Shown: positions 1 to 8,392 of the stretch, one piece after another
Layout of the letters: each line of letters starts with the position of its first letter
Numbering within the stretch: position 1 is the first letter of the stretch
Assembly (NCBI RefSeq): GCF_042643145.1
Contig: NZ_JBHRSA010000043.1
Location: forward strand, 1 to 64,000
From: Virgibacillus_O xinjiangensis
Lineage (GTDB): Bacteria; Bacillota; Bacilli; Bacillales; Amphibacillaceae
Reading direction: 5' to 3'
Length of the DNA stretch: 64,000 nucleotides
The notes under the pieces: model-generated
Seen by the model: only the letters and a program-made list of their open reading frames with translations
Told to the model about the DNA's origin: nothing
Databases searched by the model: none
Position numbers and translations under genes: made by a program

Positions 1-61
1 CACTGTATTTTTCCATAAACCTAACCCCCATAAATTATTTTTACTCTAACTTATGGGGGTC

Positions 62-130
62 AGGTCACACCCGCTCACTCAGGCCGCGCCGCCGCCCACT
101 CGGGCCCCAGCATGCCCCTCGCAGCATCCA
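62..130 (-). repeat. 21-nt GGCCYGAGTG repeat array (copy 1)
   Basis: Short, degenerate copy of the GC-rich 21-nt intergenic repeat, read on the minus strand. Two recognisable cores (CACTCAGGCC and CACTCGGGCC on the plus strand) lie 21 nt apart just downstream of the cdaR-like stop codon. The same family recurs at about 8081, 14568, 17335, 18596, 20280 and 52810. Function unknown. Confidence 0.6.
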
Positions 131-133
131 CCA

Positions 134-1219
134 TTACCCCCTCTCCCTGATCCACAGAGCCACTTGCAAAATAAGGGCGTCTTCGAAGTTTCTTGGATCA
201 TGGCCGGTTTCTTCGGCGATTTTATGGATGCGGTAGATTAAGGTGTTGCGGTGTACATATAATGCATCCGCCGTTTTCTGGAGGTTGAGGTTGTGGCGGA
301 AGAACATGTCGAGTGTCCGGGCGGCGGATTCGCTGAGGTGGGGGAGGACACGCCTGGAAAATCGGCTGGCCATTTTCTTGTCGAGCTGATGGATCAGGGC
401 TTTTACTTCCATTTGTGTAAATGGAATGATTTCCTTTTCCGGACTGCTCAACCTTAATGCAAGATCACAGTCGAGATAGGATTGATGGAAACCTTCGATG
501 TTGGTGAATGGCAGGCTGTAGGACAGGCGGAATGGGATGCCCAGGTCGTGGAGGGTTTCCTGGATGGGCGTGATAAAGGTTCCGGCCGTAACTTTGTCCA
601 TGTCGGTGATCCCGATGAACAGGCGATGGACGCTGATGAAGCCGGCCAGGCATGTGTCGGTGCCGACAGCTGTTTCCAGGCGTTCGATCAGGGTCCGGTT
701 GGTGACGGCCCAGTCGGAGACCTCAATCAGGATGCTCATGAAGGGAGCGGTGAGCTGGAAATCCAGGCGGCTGAGGCCGCGTTCGATATCACTGTAGGAA
801 GGTTGTTTGCTGAGCAGCTGCTCGATCACCATTTCTGTGGTGCGCTGCTTCCATTCCATTTGGGAGGCGATATCTTCCTGCTTGATCATCAGCTCGGTCG
901 TCATTTTGACCAATGCCCCGATGTCCTCCATTTCAGCAGGGTCGCCGGTGATGCCGATGACCCCGATGATGTTTTCTTTGAAGAGGATGGGCAGGTTGAT
1001 CCCAGGCTGTGCGCCTTCCCAGTCCGCACTGTCACCTGGATGGATCAGGAGCGGCTCGCCGCTGTCGAGCACATGCAGGGCCCCTTCATGCAGGCTGTCG
1101 ATCCGGGAATTGTCCCTGGTGGCAATGATCCTGCCGTCGACATCCATGATATTGATATTGCGGTGAATCCGCTTCGATGTTTCCCTCACAATCGCCCGTG
1201 CAATCTTCCTCGTCAGCAT
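134..1219 (-). CDS. cdaR: CdaR-family sugar diacid/hydroxyacid regulator
   Basis: A 361-residue transcriptional regulator. Residues 1-130 match the N-terminal sugar-diacid recognition domain (start MLTRKIARAIVRETSKRI, then a PAS-like ligand domain with LHEGALHVL). The middle resembles the GGDEF-like linker of PucR/CdaR proteins. The C-terminus (about 305-357) is the HTH_30 domain with TADALYVHRNTLIYRI. The start is supported by an AAAGGAG site about 9 nt upstream. It is divergent from glycerate kinase, as in other CdaR loci that control glucarate, galactarate or glycerate use. I infer that it activates the glxK-kdgT-larA unit. The effector may be glycerate or a related hydroxyacid; that is not provable here. 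Confidence 0.9.
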   Translation of the reverse strand: MLTRKIARAIVRETSKRIHRNINIMDVDGRIIATRDNSRIDSLHEGALHVLDSGEPLLIHPGDSADWEGAQPGINLPILFKENIIGVIGITGDPAEMEDIGALVKMTTELMIKQEDIASQMEWKQRTTEMVIEQLLSKQPSYSDIERGLSRLDFQLTAPFMSILIEVSDWAVTNRTLIERLETAVGTDTCLAGFISVHRLFIGITDMDKVTAGTFITPIQETLHDLGIPFRLSYSLPFTNIEGFHQSYLDCDLALRLSSPEKEIIPFTQMEVKALIHQLDKKMASRFSRRVLPHLSESAARTLDMFFRHNLNLQKTADALYVHRNTLIYRIHKIAEETGHDPRNFEDALILQVALWIRERG

Positions 1220-1336
1220 GTTCTCCAGCTCCTTTGTTTAACGTGACTAAATATGGAATCATATCGCCTGATAATTTTATATGGTATAACCATAGCCAAA
1301 TTTCGTCAACTTTCATATAATTGACACATCGCTAAA

Positions 1337-1351
1337 ATGAAAACGTTTACG
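1337..1351 (+). promoter_or_regulatory. CcpA cre-like operator
   Basis: ATGAAAACGTTTACG fits the catabolite-responsive-element pattern WTGNAANCGNWNNCW except at the last base. It lies immediately upstream of the glxK ribosome binding site (GGAGGAGGGG). A CcpA roadblock or repression of the glycerate operon in glucose is the likely meaning. Confidence 0.6.
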
Positions 1352-1364
1352 GAGGAGGGGTTGG

Positions 1365-2537
1365 ATGAAGATCGTGATTGCACCGGACTCATTCAAAGGC
1401 AGCTTGACTGCAGTGGAAGCAGCGGACGCAATCCGGAAGGGAATCCGGAAAGCCATACCGGATGCTGAGGCAGTATGCTTGCCGGTAGCAGACGGTGGTG
1501 AAGGGACGATGGAAACGCTCGTGACCGCGACCAGCGGAGAAGTGCGCAAGGTGCTCGTCACCGGGCCGCTCGGCAATGATGTGGAAGCGGAATACGGTGT
1601 GCTCGGGGACGGCAGGACCTGTGTGATTGAAATGGCCACGGCGTCCGGGCTTGCGTTGATTCCTGAGGGAGAGCTTTCACCCCTTCAGGCGACTACCTAT
1701 GGCACCGGCCAGCTGATCAAGCATGCACTCGATGCTGGCTATGACTCATTCATCCTGGCGATCGGCGGGTCTGCGACGAACGATGCCGGTGCGGGAATGC
1801 TGCAGGCATTGGGAGCAAGACTCCTGGATGAGCAGAAGCAGGAGATCGGCTTTGGCGGTGGTGAACTGGGCAAAATAGCGGAAATCGACTTGAGCCAGTT
1901 TGACAAACGCATCGAGAACAGCAGCTTCCTGATTGCGTCGGATGTGCAGAATCCGCTGGTCGGTCCGGAGGGAGCATCCCATATTTTCGGACCGCAAAAA
2001 GGTGCAACGCCAGACGATGTCGTCCTGCTGGACAAAAGTCTCACCCACTGGGCAGATGTGGTGGAGAAGACGCTCGGTGTCCGGCTGCATGATCAGGCCG
2101 GAGCTGGAGCAGCTGGCGGAATCGGCGGGGCATTCCAAGCCTTTTTCCCGGGGGAGATGAAGCGTGGAATCGATGTGGTGCTGGAATATAGCGGACTGCG
2201 GAATCATCTGCCGGGTGCCGACTTGGTGATCACAGGTGAAGGAAAGGTCGATCATCAGACTTCCTCAGGAAAGACGCCGCTCGGGGTAGCGCAGGCGGCC
2301 TTTGAGCAGGAAGTACCGACCATCATCATCGCGGGTTCAATCGGCGATGGGGTGGAGGCCTTGTATGAATACGGGGTGCTGAGCATCCACAGCCTCGTCA
2401 AGGAGCCGCTGCCACTGGAAGAGATCATGGCGAGGTCTGCTGAACTATTGGAGTTTTGTACGGAACAGGTGATACGGACACATATCCATCATATCAAACA
2501 AGGGGGTCCTTCCTATGCGGATCAAAGATACGATTGA
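1365..2537 (+). CDS. glxK: glycerate 2-kinase
   Basis: A 390-residue GlxK/GarK-family glycerate kinase, which phosphorylates D-glycerate to 2-phosphoglycerate and feeds lower glycolysis. The family start KIVIAPDSFKGSLTA is at residue 2. VADGGEGTM, AIGGSATNDAGAGML, the glycine-rich GAGAAGGIGGAFQAF and DLVITGEGKVDHQT follow in the usual order. The strong GGAGGAGGGG site fixes the start. The C-terminal tail is slightly longer than usual and its last 23 bases overlap the permease gene, indicating co-translation. It belongs with the adjacent CdaR regulator, KdgT-type permease and LarA-type racemase. Confidence 0.95.
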   Translation: MKIVIAPDSFKGSLTAVEAADAIRKGIRKAIPDAEAVCLPVADGGEGTMETLVTATSGEVRKVLVTGPLGNDVEAEYGVLGDGRTCVIEMATASGLALIPEGELSPLQATTYGTGQLIKHALDAGYDSFILAIGGSATNDAGAGMLQALGARLLDEQKQEIGFGGGELGKIAEIDLSQFDKRIENSSFLIASDVQNPLVGPEGASHIFGPQKGATPDDVVLLDKSLTHWADVVEKTLGVRLHDQAGAGAAGGIGGAFQAFFPGEMKRGIDVVLEYSGLRNHLPGADLVITGEGKVDHQTSSGKTPLGVAQAAFEQEVPTIIIAGSIGDGVEALYEYGVLSIHSLVKEPLPLEEIMARSAELLEFCTEQVIRTHIHHIKQGGPSYADQRYD

Positions 2538-3642
2538 GAAAGTGCCGGGCGGACTGATGGTCATTCCGCTCCTATTGGGGGCGACGTTGAACACGGTCGA
2601 CCAGATGCATATTCCGGCGGTCATGAAAGGTTTGGAGTTTTTGGGAGCACCCCAGACCGAAGAGGGGTATTATGAGTTTCTCCGAATCGGAGGATTCTCG
2701 CAGGAACTGTTCAAAGACAGTGCACTTGTACTGATTGCCTTATTCCTATTCTGTGTGGGCAGCCAGATGAATTTGAAGGTAGGGGGCAAGGCACTGAAAA
2801 AAGGTGCATTGATCACGACATCGAAATACCTGACAGGACTCGCTGTCGGGATGGCGTTCGGTTATTTCTTCGACCCGATGAGCGGGTTGTTCGGCCTGTC
2901 TACCTTGGCGATCATCGCTGGGATGACCAACAGTAACAGCGGCATGTTTGCAGCGCTCACCGGACAGTATGGCAACCGTTCAGATGTCGGCGGCCTGTCG
3001 ATCCTGGCCATCAATGACGGCCCGTTCTTGACATTGCTTGCTTTGGGGATTTTAGGAACCGCTTTCCCAGCAATTTCGTTCATAGCGGTATTGCTGCCGA
3101 TCGGCATCGGTATGCTTTTAGGAAACCTTGATCCGAAAATCCGTGAATTCCTGAAGCCGGGAGAAGCAATCACGATTCCATTTTTCGCCTTTTCCTTGGG
3201 TGCCGGGATGAACCTGGCAAACTTCTTCAATCCGGACGTGCTGGCAGGCGGGCTGACGCTTGCGGCGTTGACCTTCTTCCTGACCGGGATTACTGGTATT
3301 CTGGCCTTCAAACTGTTCCGGGAGAAAAGTGTCATCGCACCGATTGCCGAGGCATCTACAGCTGGTAATGCCGCTGCGACACCAGCAGCCGTAGCCGCAG
3401 CAGCAGCGACTGCCGCCAGTTCCGGGGCAATGACGGCGGCGGAATATGAAGCAATCCAGGCGATAGTGCCGATCGCTACCGCGCAAATTTCGATATCGAC
3501 GATTACGACGGCATTGCTTTGTCCAGTCGGCGTCATCCTGGTCGACCGCTATCAACGCAAGCGGGGAATCGATGCCACCAAGGATGAAGTCGAAACAGAG
3601 GAAGTGCCGGTGGAACAGCGAAAAGAAGCAGCAGCCAATTGA
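2515..3642 (+). CDS. kdgT: KdgT-family 2-keto-3-deoxygluconate permease
   Basis: A 375-residue polytopic membrane protein of the KdgT family: N-terminus MRIKDTIEKVPGGLMVIPL, then NTVDQMHIP and IIAGMTNSNSGMFAALTGQYG, about ten hydrophobic segments. An Ala-rich stretch near 280-310 (AAATPAAVAAAAAT) separates two membrane halves. The family imports 2-keto-3-deoxygluconate by proton symport. Here the partners are glycerate kinase and a hydroxyacid racemase, so the cargo is more likely glycerate or another short hydroxyacid (inference). The start codon lies 23 bases inside glxK. Confidence 0.88.
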   Translation: MRIKDTIEKVPGGLMVIPLLLGATLNTVDQMHIPAVMKGLEFLGAPQTEEGYYEFLRIGGFSQELFKDSALVLIALFLFCVGSQMNLKVGGKALKKGALITTSKYLTGLAVGMAFGYFFDPMSGLFGLSTLAIIAGMTNSNSGMFAALTGQYGNRSDVGGLSILAINDGPFLTLLALGILGTAFPAISFIAVLLPIGIGMLLGNLDPKIREFLKPGEAITIPFFAFSLGAGMNLANFFNPDVLAGGLTLAALTFFLTGITGILAFKLFREKSVIAPIAEASTAGNAAATPAAVAAAAATAASSGAMTAAEYEAIQAIVPIATAQISISTITTALLCPVGVILVDRYQRKRGIDATKDEVETEEVPVEQRKEAAAN

Positions 3643-3723
3643 TGGATCCGCTTACCCTTCTCTTAGCAGAGGGGTAGGCGTCCTTGTCTTTATCCTATAT
3701 ACAACGAGAGCGGAGGTTGAATC

Positions 3724-5001
3724 ATGCAAACAGAATTATTATATGGAAAAGAAAATCTATCCCTGAACTTGCCGGACGATACGCTTGTCATCGAGCCGAA
3801 AAACCTGCCGAAGATGGCGGACGAAATGGAGGCCATCCGGGAAGCGCTCAGGAATCCGATCGGTGCCAAGCCGTTGAAGGAATCGGTGAAGTCGACGGAC
3901 ACCGTATCGATCGTGATCAGTGATATCACCAGGCCGACACCGAACCATATCATGGTGCCGCTGTTGATCGAAGAGCTGGACCATGTGCCGCTCGAGAATT
4001 TTGTGATCATCAATGGAACCGGCACCCACCGGGACCAGACGCGGGAGGAGTTTGTCCAGATGCTCGGATCCTGGGTGGTCGACAATGTGCGCATCATCAA
4101 CAACCACTGCCATGACAAAGAAACATTGGTGAACTTGGGGCAAAGTAGCTTCGGCTGTGATGTCTATTTGAACAAGGATTATGTGGAATCCGATTTCCGC
4201 ATTGTCACCGGCTTCATCGAGCCGCATTTCTTCGCAGGTTTTTCCGGCGGGCCAAAGGGGATCATGCCGGGGATTGCCGGGATTGAGACGATCATGACCT
4301 TCCATAATGCCCGCATGATCGGTGATCCGCTCTCCACATGGGGAAACATGGTCGATAATCCGGTCCAGGATATGACGCGCGAGATCAACGGCATGTGCAA
4401 ACCGGATTTCATGCTGAATGTCTGTCTCAACCGGGAAAAGGAGATCACCAATGTATTCGCCGGCGAGCTGTATGAAGCACATGACAAGGGATGCGAGTTT
4501 GTCCGGGATCATGCGATGTTCCGCTGTGACGAGCGTTTTGATGTCGTGATCACCTCCAACTCTGGCTATCCGCTCGATCAGAATCTGTACCAGGCGGTCA
4601 AAGGGATGAGCGCCGCCCATAAAATCGTGAAAGAAGGCGGCTCGATCATTGTCGCCTCTGAATGTTCGGACGGCCTGCCGGACCATGGCAACTATGCCAA
4701 GATTTTCGAAATGGCCGACACACCACAAGAGTTGCTCGACCTGATCAATAACCCGGAATTCAAGATGTTCGACCAGTGGCAGGTACAGAAGCAGGCAGTC
4801 ATCCAGGTCTGGGCCGATGTCTATGTGTATTCCAAGCTGAGCGAGGAGCAGGTGCGCAATACCATGCTCAAGCCGAGCGATGATATCGAGCAGACGATAG
4901 AAGAATTGAAGAAGAAATACGGCGAGAATCTACGGGTTGCAGTCATGCCGCTCGGACCGCTGACCATTCCATTTGTCGAGGAAAGTGTCGGTGTCGGGTG
5001 A
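3724..5001 (+). CDS. larA: LarA-family nickel-pincer hydroxyacid racemase
   Basis: A 425-residue LarA-like protein. DITRPTP (67-73), GTGTHRDQ (98-105), EPHFFAGFSGGPKGIMPG (166-183) and LDQNLYQAVKG are diagnostic. Key residues of Lactobacillus plantarum LarA are present at a constant offset: H102 for H108, H168 for H174, K178 (cofactor lysine) for K184, and H194 (Ni ligand) for H200. Q290 and K293 occupy the places of Q295 and K298. The enzyme should therefore bind the pyridinium-dithiocarboxylate nickel cofactor and racemise or epimerise a 2-hydroxyacid. LarA relatives use lactate, malate, phenyllactate or gluconate. Next to glycerate kinase, L/D-glycerate is the attractive guess. No larB, larC or larE lies in this window. 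Confidence 0.88.
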   Translation: MQTELLYGKENLSLNLPDDTLVIEPKNLPKMADEMEAIREALRNPIGAKPLKESVKSTDTVSIVISDITRPTPNHIMVPLLIEELDHVPLENFVIINGTGTHRDQTREEFVQMLGSWVVDNVRIINNHCHDKETLVNLGQSSFGCDVYLNKDYVESDFRIVTGFIEPHFFAGFSGGPKGIMPGIAGIETIMTFHNARMIGDPLSTWGNMVDNPVQDMTREINGMCKPDFMLNVCLNREKEITNVFAGELYEAHDKGCEFVRDHAMFRCDERFDVVITSNSGYPLDQNLYQAVKGMSAAHKIVKEGGSIIVASECSDGLPDHGNYAKIFEMADTPQELLDLINNPEFKMFDQWQVQKQAVIQVWADVYVYSKLSEEQVRNTMLKPSDDIEQTIEELKKKYGENLRVAVMPLGPLTIPFVEESVGVG

Positions 5002-5062
5002 CTGGCCGTGGGACAGTAGTGTTGCTTTACCTGGATGGGCAGGATAAAATGAGGGATGGATC

Positions 5063-5251
5063 ATGTGGACCATTCTGGGAGTGAATGTCTTGAAACAACG
5101 GAAACATCTAGGAATCTGCAACACTTGTGTTACGGCAAATGAGAAGCAGGAAGCATCAAAACAGAGATGGCTGCCGAAGATCTGTATCGGCCATGTCGCC
5201 ATGGCGGCAGGCTTGATCTATATCTTGGTTTCGCAACTTTTGATGATATAG
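5063..5251 (+). CDS. small hypothetical protein with C-terminal membrane segment
   Basis: A 62-residue ORF preceded by GAGGGATGG. It has a CNTC pair near residue 19 and a hydrophobic C-terminal helix (HVAMAAGLIYILVSQLLMI). It fills the gap between the racemase and a strong terminator, so it could be the last cistron of the operon. No family recognised; coding status is only moderately supported. Confidence 0.45.
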   Translation: MWTILGVNVLKQRKHLGICNTCVTANEKQEASKQRWLPKICIGHVAMAAGLIYILVSQLLMI

Positions 5252-5259
5252 AACGAACG

Positions 5260-5314
5260 AAACAGCCTCTACCATTCAGGAGCGATTCCTGATAATATGG
5301 TAGAGGCTGTTTTT
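5260..5314 (+). terminator. rho-independent terminator after the larA operon
   Basis: Long stem AAACAGCCTCTACCAT / ATGGTAGAGGCTGTTT with an inner TCAGGA/TCCTGA stem, followed by a T run. Confidence 0.85.
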
Positions 5315-5352
5315 GCCATACATAAAGGTATGTGACGCACGGAGGAGATTGC

Positions 5353-5814
5353 ATGAAAATAACCACCCAGGATTTATATCATGGCGCAGTGCTGACACAG
5401 ATCACGGAACATGATTCGTTCAAGGCGTTGAATAAAGTGGATGAATTATATGGCCATTATTTGATCAATCATGATACACGTTTGTTTGTGAAGTATTTGA
5501 CGAAGAACGCTTCCCCGTGGAATTTCCGGTTCCACCCGAGTGAATTGCAGTCCATTCAAAATGACCTCAACTCCTCGGCGAGGGTATTTATATGCCTGGT
5601 CTGCGGGGATGAAACGGTGTGTTGTCTGAGTGAGGAAGAGTTTTCGCCGCTGATCGATCTTGCTGATATCAACGGCCAGTCAATCATCGTGGAAGTTCCG
5701 CGCGGCGGATCGATGCATGTGAAGGGAAGCCAAGGCAAGCTTCCACGGACCATCCGGCACCGTGCTTTCCCGGATAAAATCTTTGTGGAAGTGGAAAACG
5801 CCATGACGATATAG
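5353..5814 (+). CDS. hypothetical cytosolic protein
   Basis: A 153-residue soluble protein with no recognised family. The ATG at 5353 follows GGAGGAGA at the right distance and is preferred over an in-frame ATG 21 bases upstream. Visible features are a FICLVCGDETVCCLSEEEF stretch with three Cys and a basic segment KGSQGKLPRTIRH near the C-terminus. It is monocistronic, between two terminators. Confidence 0.75.
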   Translation: MKITTQDLYHGAVLTQITEHDSFKALNKVDELYGHYLINHDTRLFVKYLTKNASPWNFRFHPSELQSIQNDLNSSARVFICLVCGDETVCCLSEEEFSPLIDLADINGQSIIVEVPRGGSMHVKGSQGKLPRTIRHRAFPDKIFVEVENAMTI

Positions 5815-5820
5815 TACGTA

Positions 5821-5862
5821 AAAAAGACGAAGCGCATGCTGGAATGCGGGCTTCGTCTTTTT
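5821..5862. terminator. bidirectional terminator
   Basis: AAAAAGACGAAGC / GCTTCGTCTTTTT hairpin between convergent genes, with A and T runs on both sides. Confidence 0.85.
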
Positions 5863-6051
5863 CTACTGCTCTTCTCTATCTGAATCACCCTCCTGCGGGC
5901 TGATCACTTCGACTTCTATGCTGCCGCCTTTTTGCTCTGTTGGTTCTTCTTCTATCTTTTCATCCGCTTTCGAGCCGTCGGTGAAAACGAAAACCAGTGT
6001 GACGGCAAGCGCAAATAGTAGAACTACCAGGAATCCTCGCAGTTTCCGCAT
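5863..6051 (-). CDS. small membrane-anchored acidic protein
   Basis: A 62-residue protein. Positively charged MRKLRG is followed by a hydrophobic helix (FLVVLLFALAVTLVFVF) and an acidic exterior tail rich in Glu and Asp. This is the topology of a signal-anchor or secreted small protein. A GGGGA-type site lies upstream. Unrecognised function; convergent with the preceding gene across a shared terminator. Confidence 0.6.
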   Translation of the reverse strand: MRKLRGFLVVLLFALAVTLVFVFTDGSKADEKIEEEPTEQKGGSIEVEVISPQEGDSDREEQ

Positions 6052-6085
6052 CTCTCCCCATTCCCCTTTTCCTTGTCTATGTAAT

Positions 6086-6126
6086 ATAATTGTAACAATT
6101 ATAAGGAATTGTGTAAATATTACAAT
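6086..6126. promoter_or_regulatory. two tandem operator-like palindromes
   Basis: ATAATTG-TAA-CAATTAT (6086-6102) is a perfect inverted repeat. It is followed by ATTGTGTAAATATTACAAT with matching ends. They lie just upstream of the small acidic protein on the minus strand. The rest of the 310-base gap to 6362 shows nothing I can name. The binding protein is unknown. Confidence 0.35.
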
Positions 6127-6361
6127 CGGCCAGTTATGGGTGACAGGGGGGGTTGCTTTGTCCGCTATTTTGATGGAATTTCAAGGGAACGTTACACTTG
6201 GCCAGGCACGGCGGTTCGCTCTTCACAGGAAGCTGATGCTTTATCGGATGGGGGGCGATGGAGGAAGAGTTTCCACGACAATCATGTTTTCTAGCAATTT
6301 TCTATTACAAATAGATGACATGTTAAACTGGCCAGTAAAATTGCTACAGGGGGAGAGGCAG

Positions 6362-6919
6362 ATGAAAATGAAGAAACGTTATGGATGGGGCCTGATCGTT
6401 ATCCTGATTGTGGGATATTTCGGCCCATCGGCATTCGGCGGATATTACTGGACGGAGCATGCGGCCATATGGGATACCTTTCCTAATCAATCGGGGGAAG
6501 TGGTCGCCGAGAAGGAATTTGGCACTAAAAAGCTGATCATATGGGATTCGGAGCCTCGGGATTATGTGAAGCTGATCGAGAAACATGCTGGATTGCTGTA
6601 CCGCGCGGCCGATATTACGCCAATGGACGTGCAAGCAGCTAATGGAGATTTGCGGGTCACTTGGTCTGCAACGGAAATGGAAAGCGGTATGTATGAGGTG
6701 ATCTTTGCTGCGGAAGTGCTTGATGAGGAAATAGAGAAAGTGATTGTCAGCAAAGAGGAAGAATCAAGGGAAAGCATTGTGTCATCCAATGAACGAGCAG
6801 CATCTGCGGAGAATGTGGTGGAGATAGAAGTGGAGAAAGGCTATGCCATCCACTACACCACGTTGCCAGCTGCTGAAACGGGTGACTTTGTGTTCCAGGG
6901 AATAGATGCAGGCCGGTGA
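6362..6919 (+). CDS. hypothetical exported protein
   Basis: 185 residues starting MKMKKRYGWGLIVILIVGYF, a signal peptide or membrane anchor. An extracellular domain of no recognised family follows. The start at 6362 follows GGGGGAGAGG, so the much longer open frame running back to 5918 is not used. The acidic middle (EEIEKVIVSKEEESRE) may form a helix. Confidence 0.7.
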   Translation: MKMKKRYGWGLIVILIVGYFGPSAFGGYYWTEHAAIWDTFPNQSGEVVAEKEFGTKKLIIWDSEPRDYVKLIEKHAGLLYRAADITPMDVQAANGDLRVTWSATEMESGMYEVIFAAEVLDEEIEKVIVSKEEESRESIVSSNERAASAENVVEIEVEKGYAIHYTTLPAAETGDFVFQGIDAGR

Positions 6920-6937
6920 GCTGTGTCCATACACGAA

Positions 6938-6966
6938 AAAAGCTCAGAATCAAGGATTCTGAGCTT
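6938..6966 (-). terminator. terminator of the SEC-C gene
   Basis: AAGCTCAGAATC / GATTCTGAGCTT stem. On the minus strand it is followed by TTTTTT, so it mainly serves the SEC-C gene. Confidence 0.75.
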
Positions 6967-6970
6967 CTGG

Positions 6971-7981
6971 TTAGCTGCCTGCAGGCACTGCCTCTTCAGA
7001 CAATACGCTGTTCAATTTGCGGTAGTTCGTAGAAACCGAACTGAGTGAGACATGATATTCCTCGGCGATCTGCTTCTGGGAAGCGGGCTGTTTGAGGAAT
7101 TTTTTCTGCACGAGGTAGTCCATGGCGGCCGCATAGGATTCGAGCTTTTTCAAGGTCGGATTTTCCTGGCGGCAATACTCGTGCCAGAGGCTGATGCCTT
7201 CAAGGATGAGTTCATCATCCATGTCCTTATCGACCATCTGGTCTGTGAACTGCTGGGCCACTTCCTCATGATTCGGCTTCGACCATTCGAAGCGATTCAC
7301 ACCGACGACAAGTGCCTCAGCGAGGAAGTCTGGGAAGTGATCAAGCAGTCCGCCTGTCTTCTCGGAATAATCGGTCAGGAGCTGTTTCAGCTTATCGCGG
7401 TCGGGACGATACAGTTTGATGATGGTGTGAAGGAAATAGTCATAGGTTCCGAATGACACAAGTGTACCAATGAGCAGTGTCCCTTCGACATAATCATCCG
7501 GGCTGATCGGCGTCTGATACGTCTTCTCGCTATGGATATCCCGTATGGTCGTCATCGAGCCGTCCTGCTGATTCGCCTCGACCACCTCGTAGACGGATGG
7601 CGCTGTCTCCGGCCAAACGGCCAGCTTGTCCTTGGCTGCCGGCGAAACAGATGCTGCATGGCGTTGGTAGAATTCCTGGTAGATAGTTTGGTAGTTTTTC
7701 AGTAGAGGAGCATGAAGGATGACCCACTGAACAAGCCCGGCGTCATAGAGATCTGCCGTCCCTTCATCCATATCAACCTGTTTATAGTGATCTATCTGGT
7801 GTTGGATAGCCTTCTGGTGCTTATTCGTGGAAAAAGATAGAAGATCCTCGTGGAATCGATTCAATTCAGCATCCAGCTTCTGCAGCCTGTCCGCCTTTTC
7901 CGCCTGAGGGGATCCGCAGCATTTCTTATGTTTCTTTCCGCTCCCGCATGGGCAGGGCTTATTTCTCTCAATCTTGCTCAT
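6971..7981 (-). CDS. SEC-C metal-binding motif protein with C-terminal HTH
   Basis: A 336-residue protein opening with the SEC-C zinc motif NKPCPCGSGKKHKKCCG (residues 7-23), as at the SecA C-terminus. A long helical region follows, possibly TPR-like. Near the C-terminus there is a helix-turn-helix-like segment (SQKQIAEEYHVSLSSVSTNYRKL). Bacilli often carry such SEC-C proteins of unknown role. The zinc motif suggests docking to ribosomes or SecB-like partners, while the HTH hints at DNA binding. Monocistronic. Confidence 0.75.
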   Translation of the reverse strand: MSKIERNKPCPCGSGKKHKKCCGSPQAEKADRLQKLDAELNRFHEDLLSFSTNKHQKAIQHQIDHYKQVDMDEGTADLYDAGLVQWVILHAPLLKNYQTIYQEFYQRHAASVSPAAKDKLAVWPETAPSVYEVVEANQQDGSMTTIRDIHSEKTYQTPISPDDYVEGTLLIGTLVSFGTYDYFLHTIIKLYRPDRDKLKQLLTDYSEKTGGLLDHFPDFLAEALVVGVNRFEWSKPNHEEVAQQFTDQMVDKDMDDELILEGISLWHEYCRQENPTLKKLESYAAAMDYLVQKKFLKQPASQKQIAEEYHVSLSSVSTNYRKLNSVLSEEAVPAGS

Positions 7982-8080
7982 AATCAGGCACCCCTTGCAT
8001 ATGTAGTTGCCTATTAATTATGCGGCAAAACAGGAGATTTCTCAAGTGTTGCCTTTTTTGAGGGGGATGAGGAGGGGATT

Positions 8081-8250
8081 GTTGCGGCCTGAGTGGAGGG
8101 TGCTGGGGCTCGAGTGAGCGGTGGTGAGGCCCGAGTGGGAGGTGCTGGCGCCCGAGTGGCGGGAACTGCGGCACGAGTGAGAGGAGCTGTGGCCTGAGTG
8201 AGAGGAGCTGTGGCCTGAGCGGTGGATGCTGTCGCCCGAGCTAGGGCGAG
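8081..8250 (+). repeat. 21-nt GGCCYGAGTG repeat array (copy 2, about 8 units)
   Basis: Eight successive units, each exactly 21 nt, for example GTGGCCTGAGTGAGAGGAGC with its last T. The core GGCCYGAGTG is conserved and the second half varies. It lies in the 410-base divergent gap between the SEC-C gene and the receiver-like gene; nothing else was recognised in the gap. Confidence 0.9.
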
Positions 8251-8392
8251 TTTTGTCGAATGAATATATGGTATTTTTTTCCATAAGCTACTTACATTTT
8301 GTTCAATACTGTAGTACGATAAGTTCGCATCCAAACGGGGTGCGGACTTATTTTTTTATAAAAATTATAAACAGATAGGCGGTTATGAGGCG

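Noticed and set aside
482..1246. 254-codon plus-strand ORF opposite cdaR
   Set aside because: Antisense shadow of a well-supported regulator gene; no family motif or ribosome site.
3757..4728. 323-codon minus-strand ORF opposite larA
   Set aside because: Shadow of the LarA-type gene, whose catalytic residues are all in the plus frame.
5918..6361. Extended 333-codon version of the exported protein at 6362
   Set aside because: The upstream part overlaps another gene and palindromes, whereas 6362 has a proper ribosome site and signal peptide.
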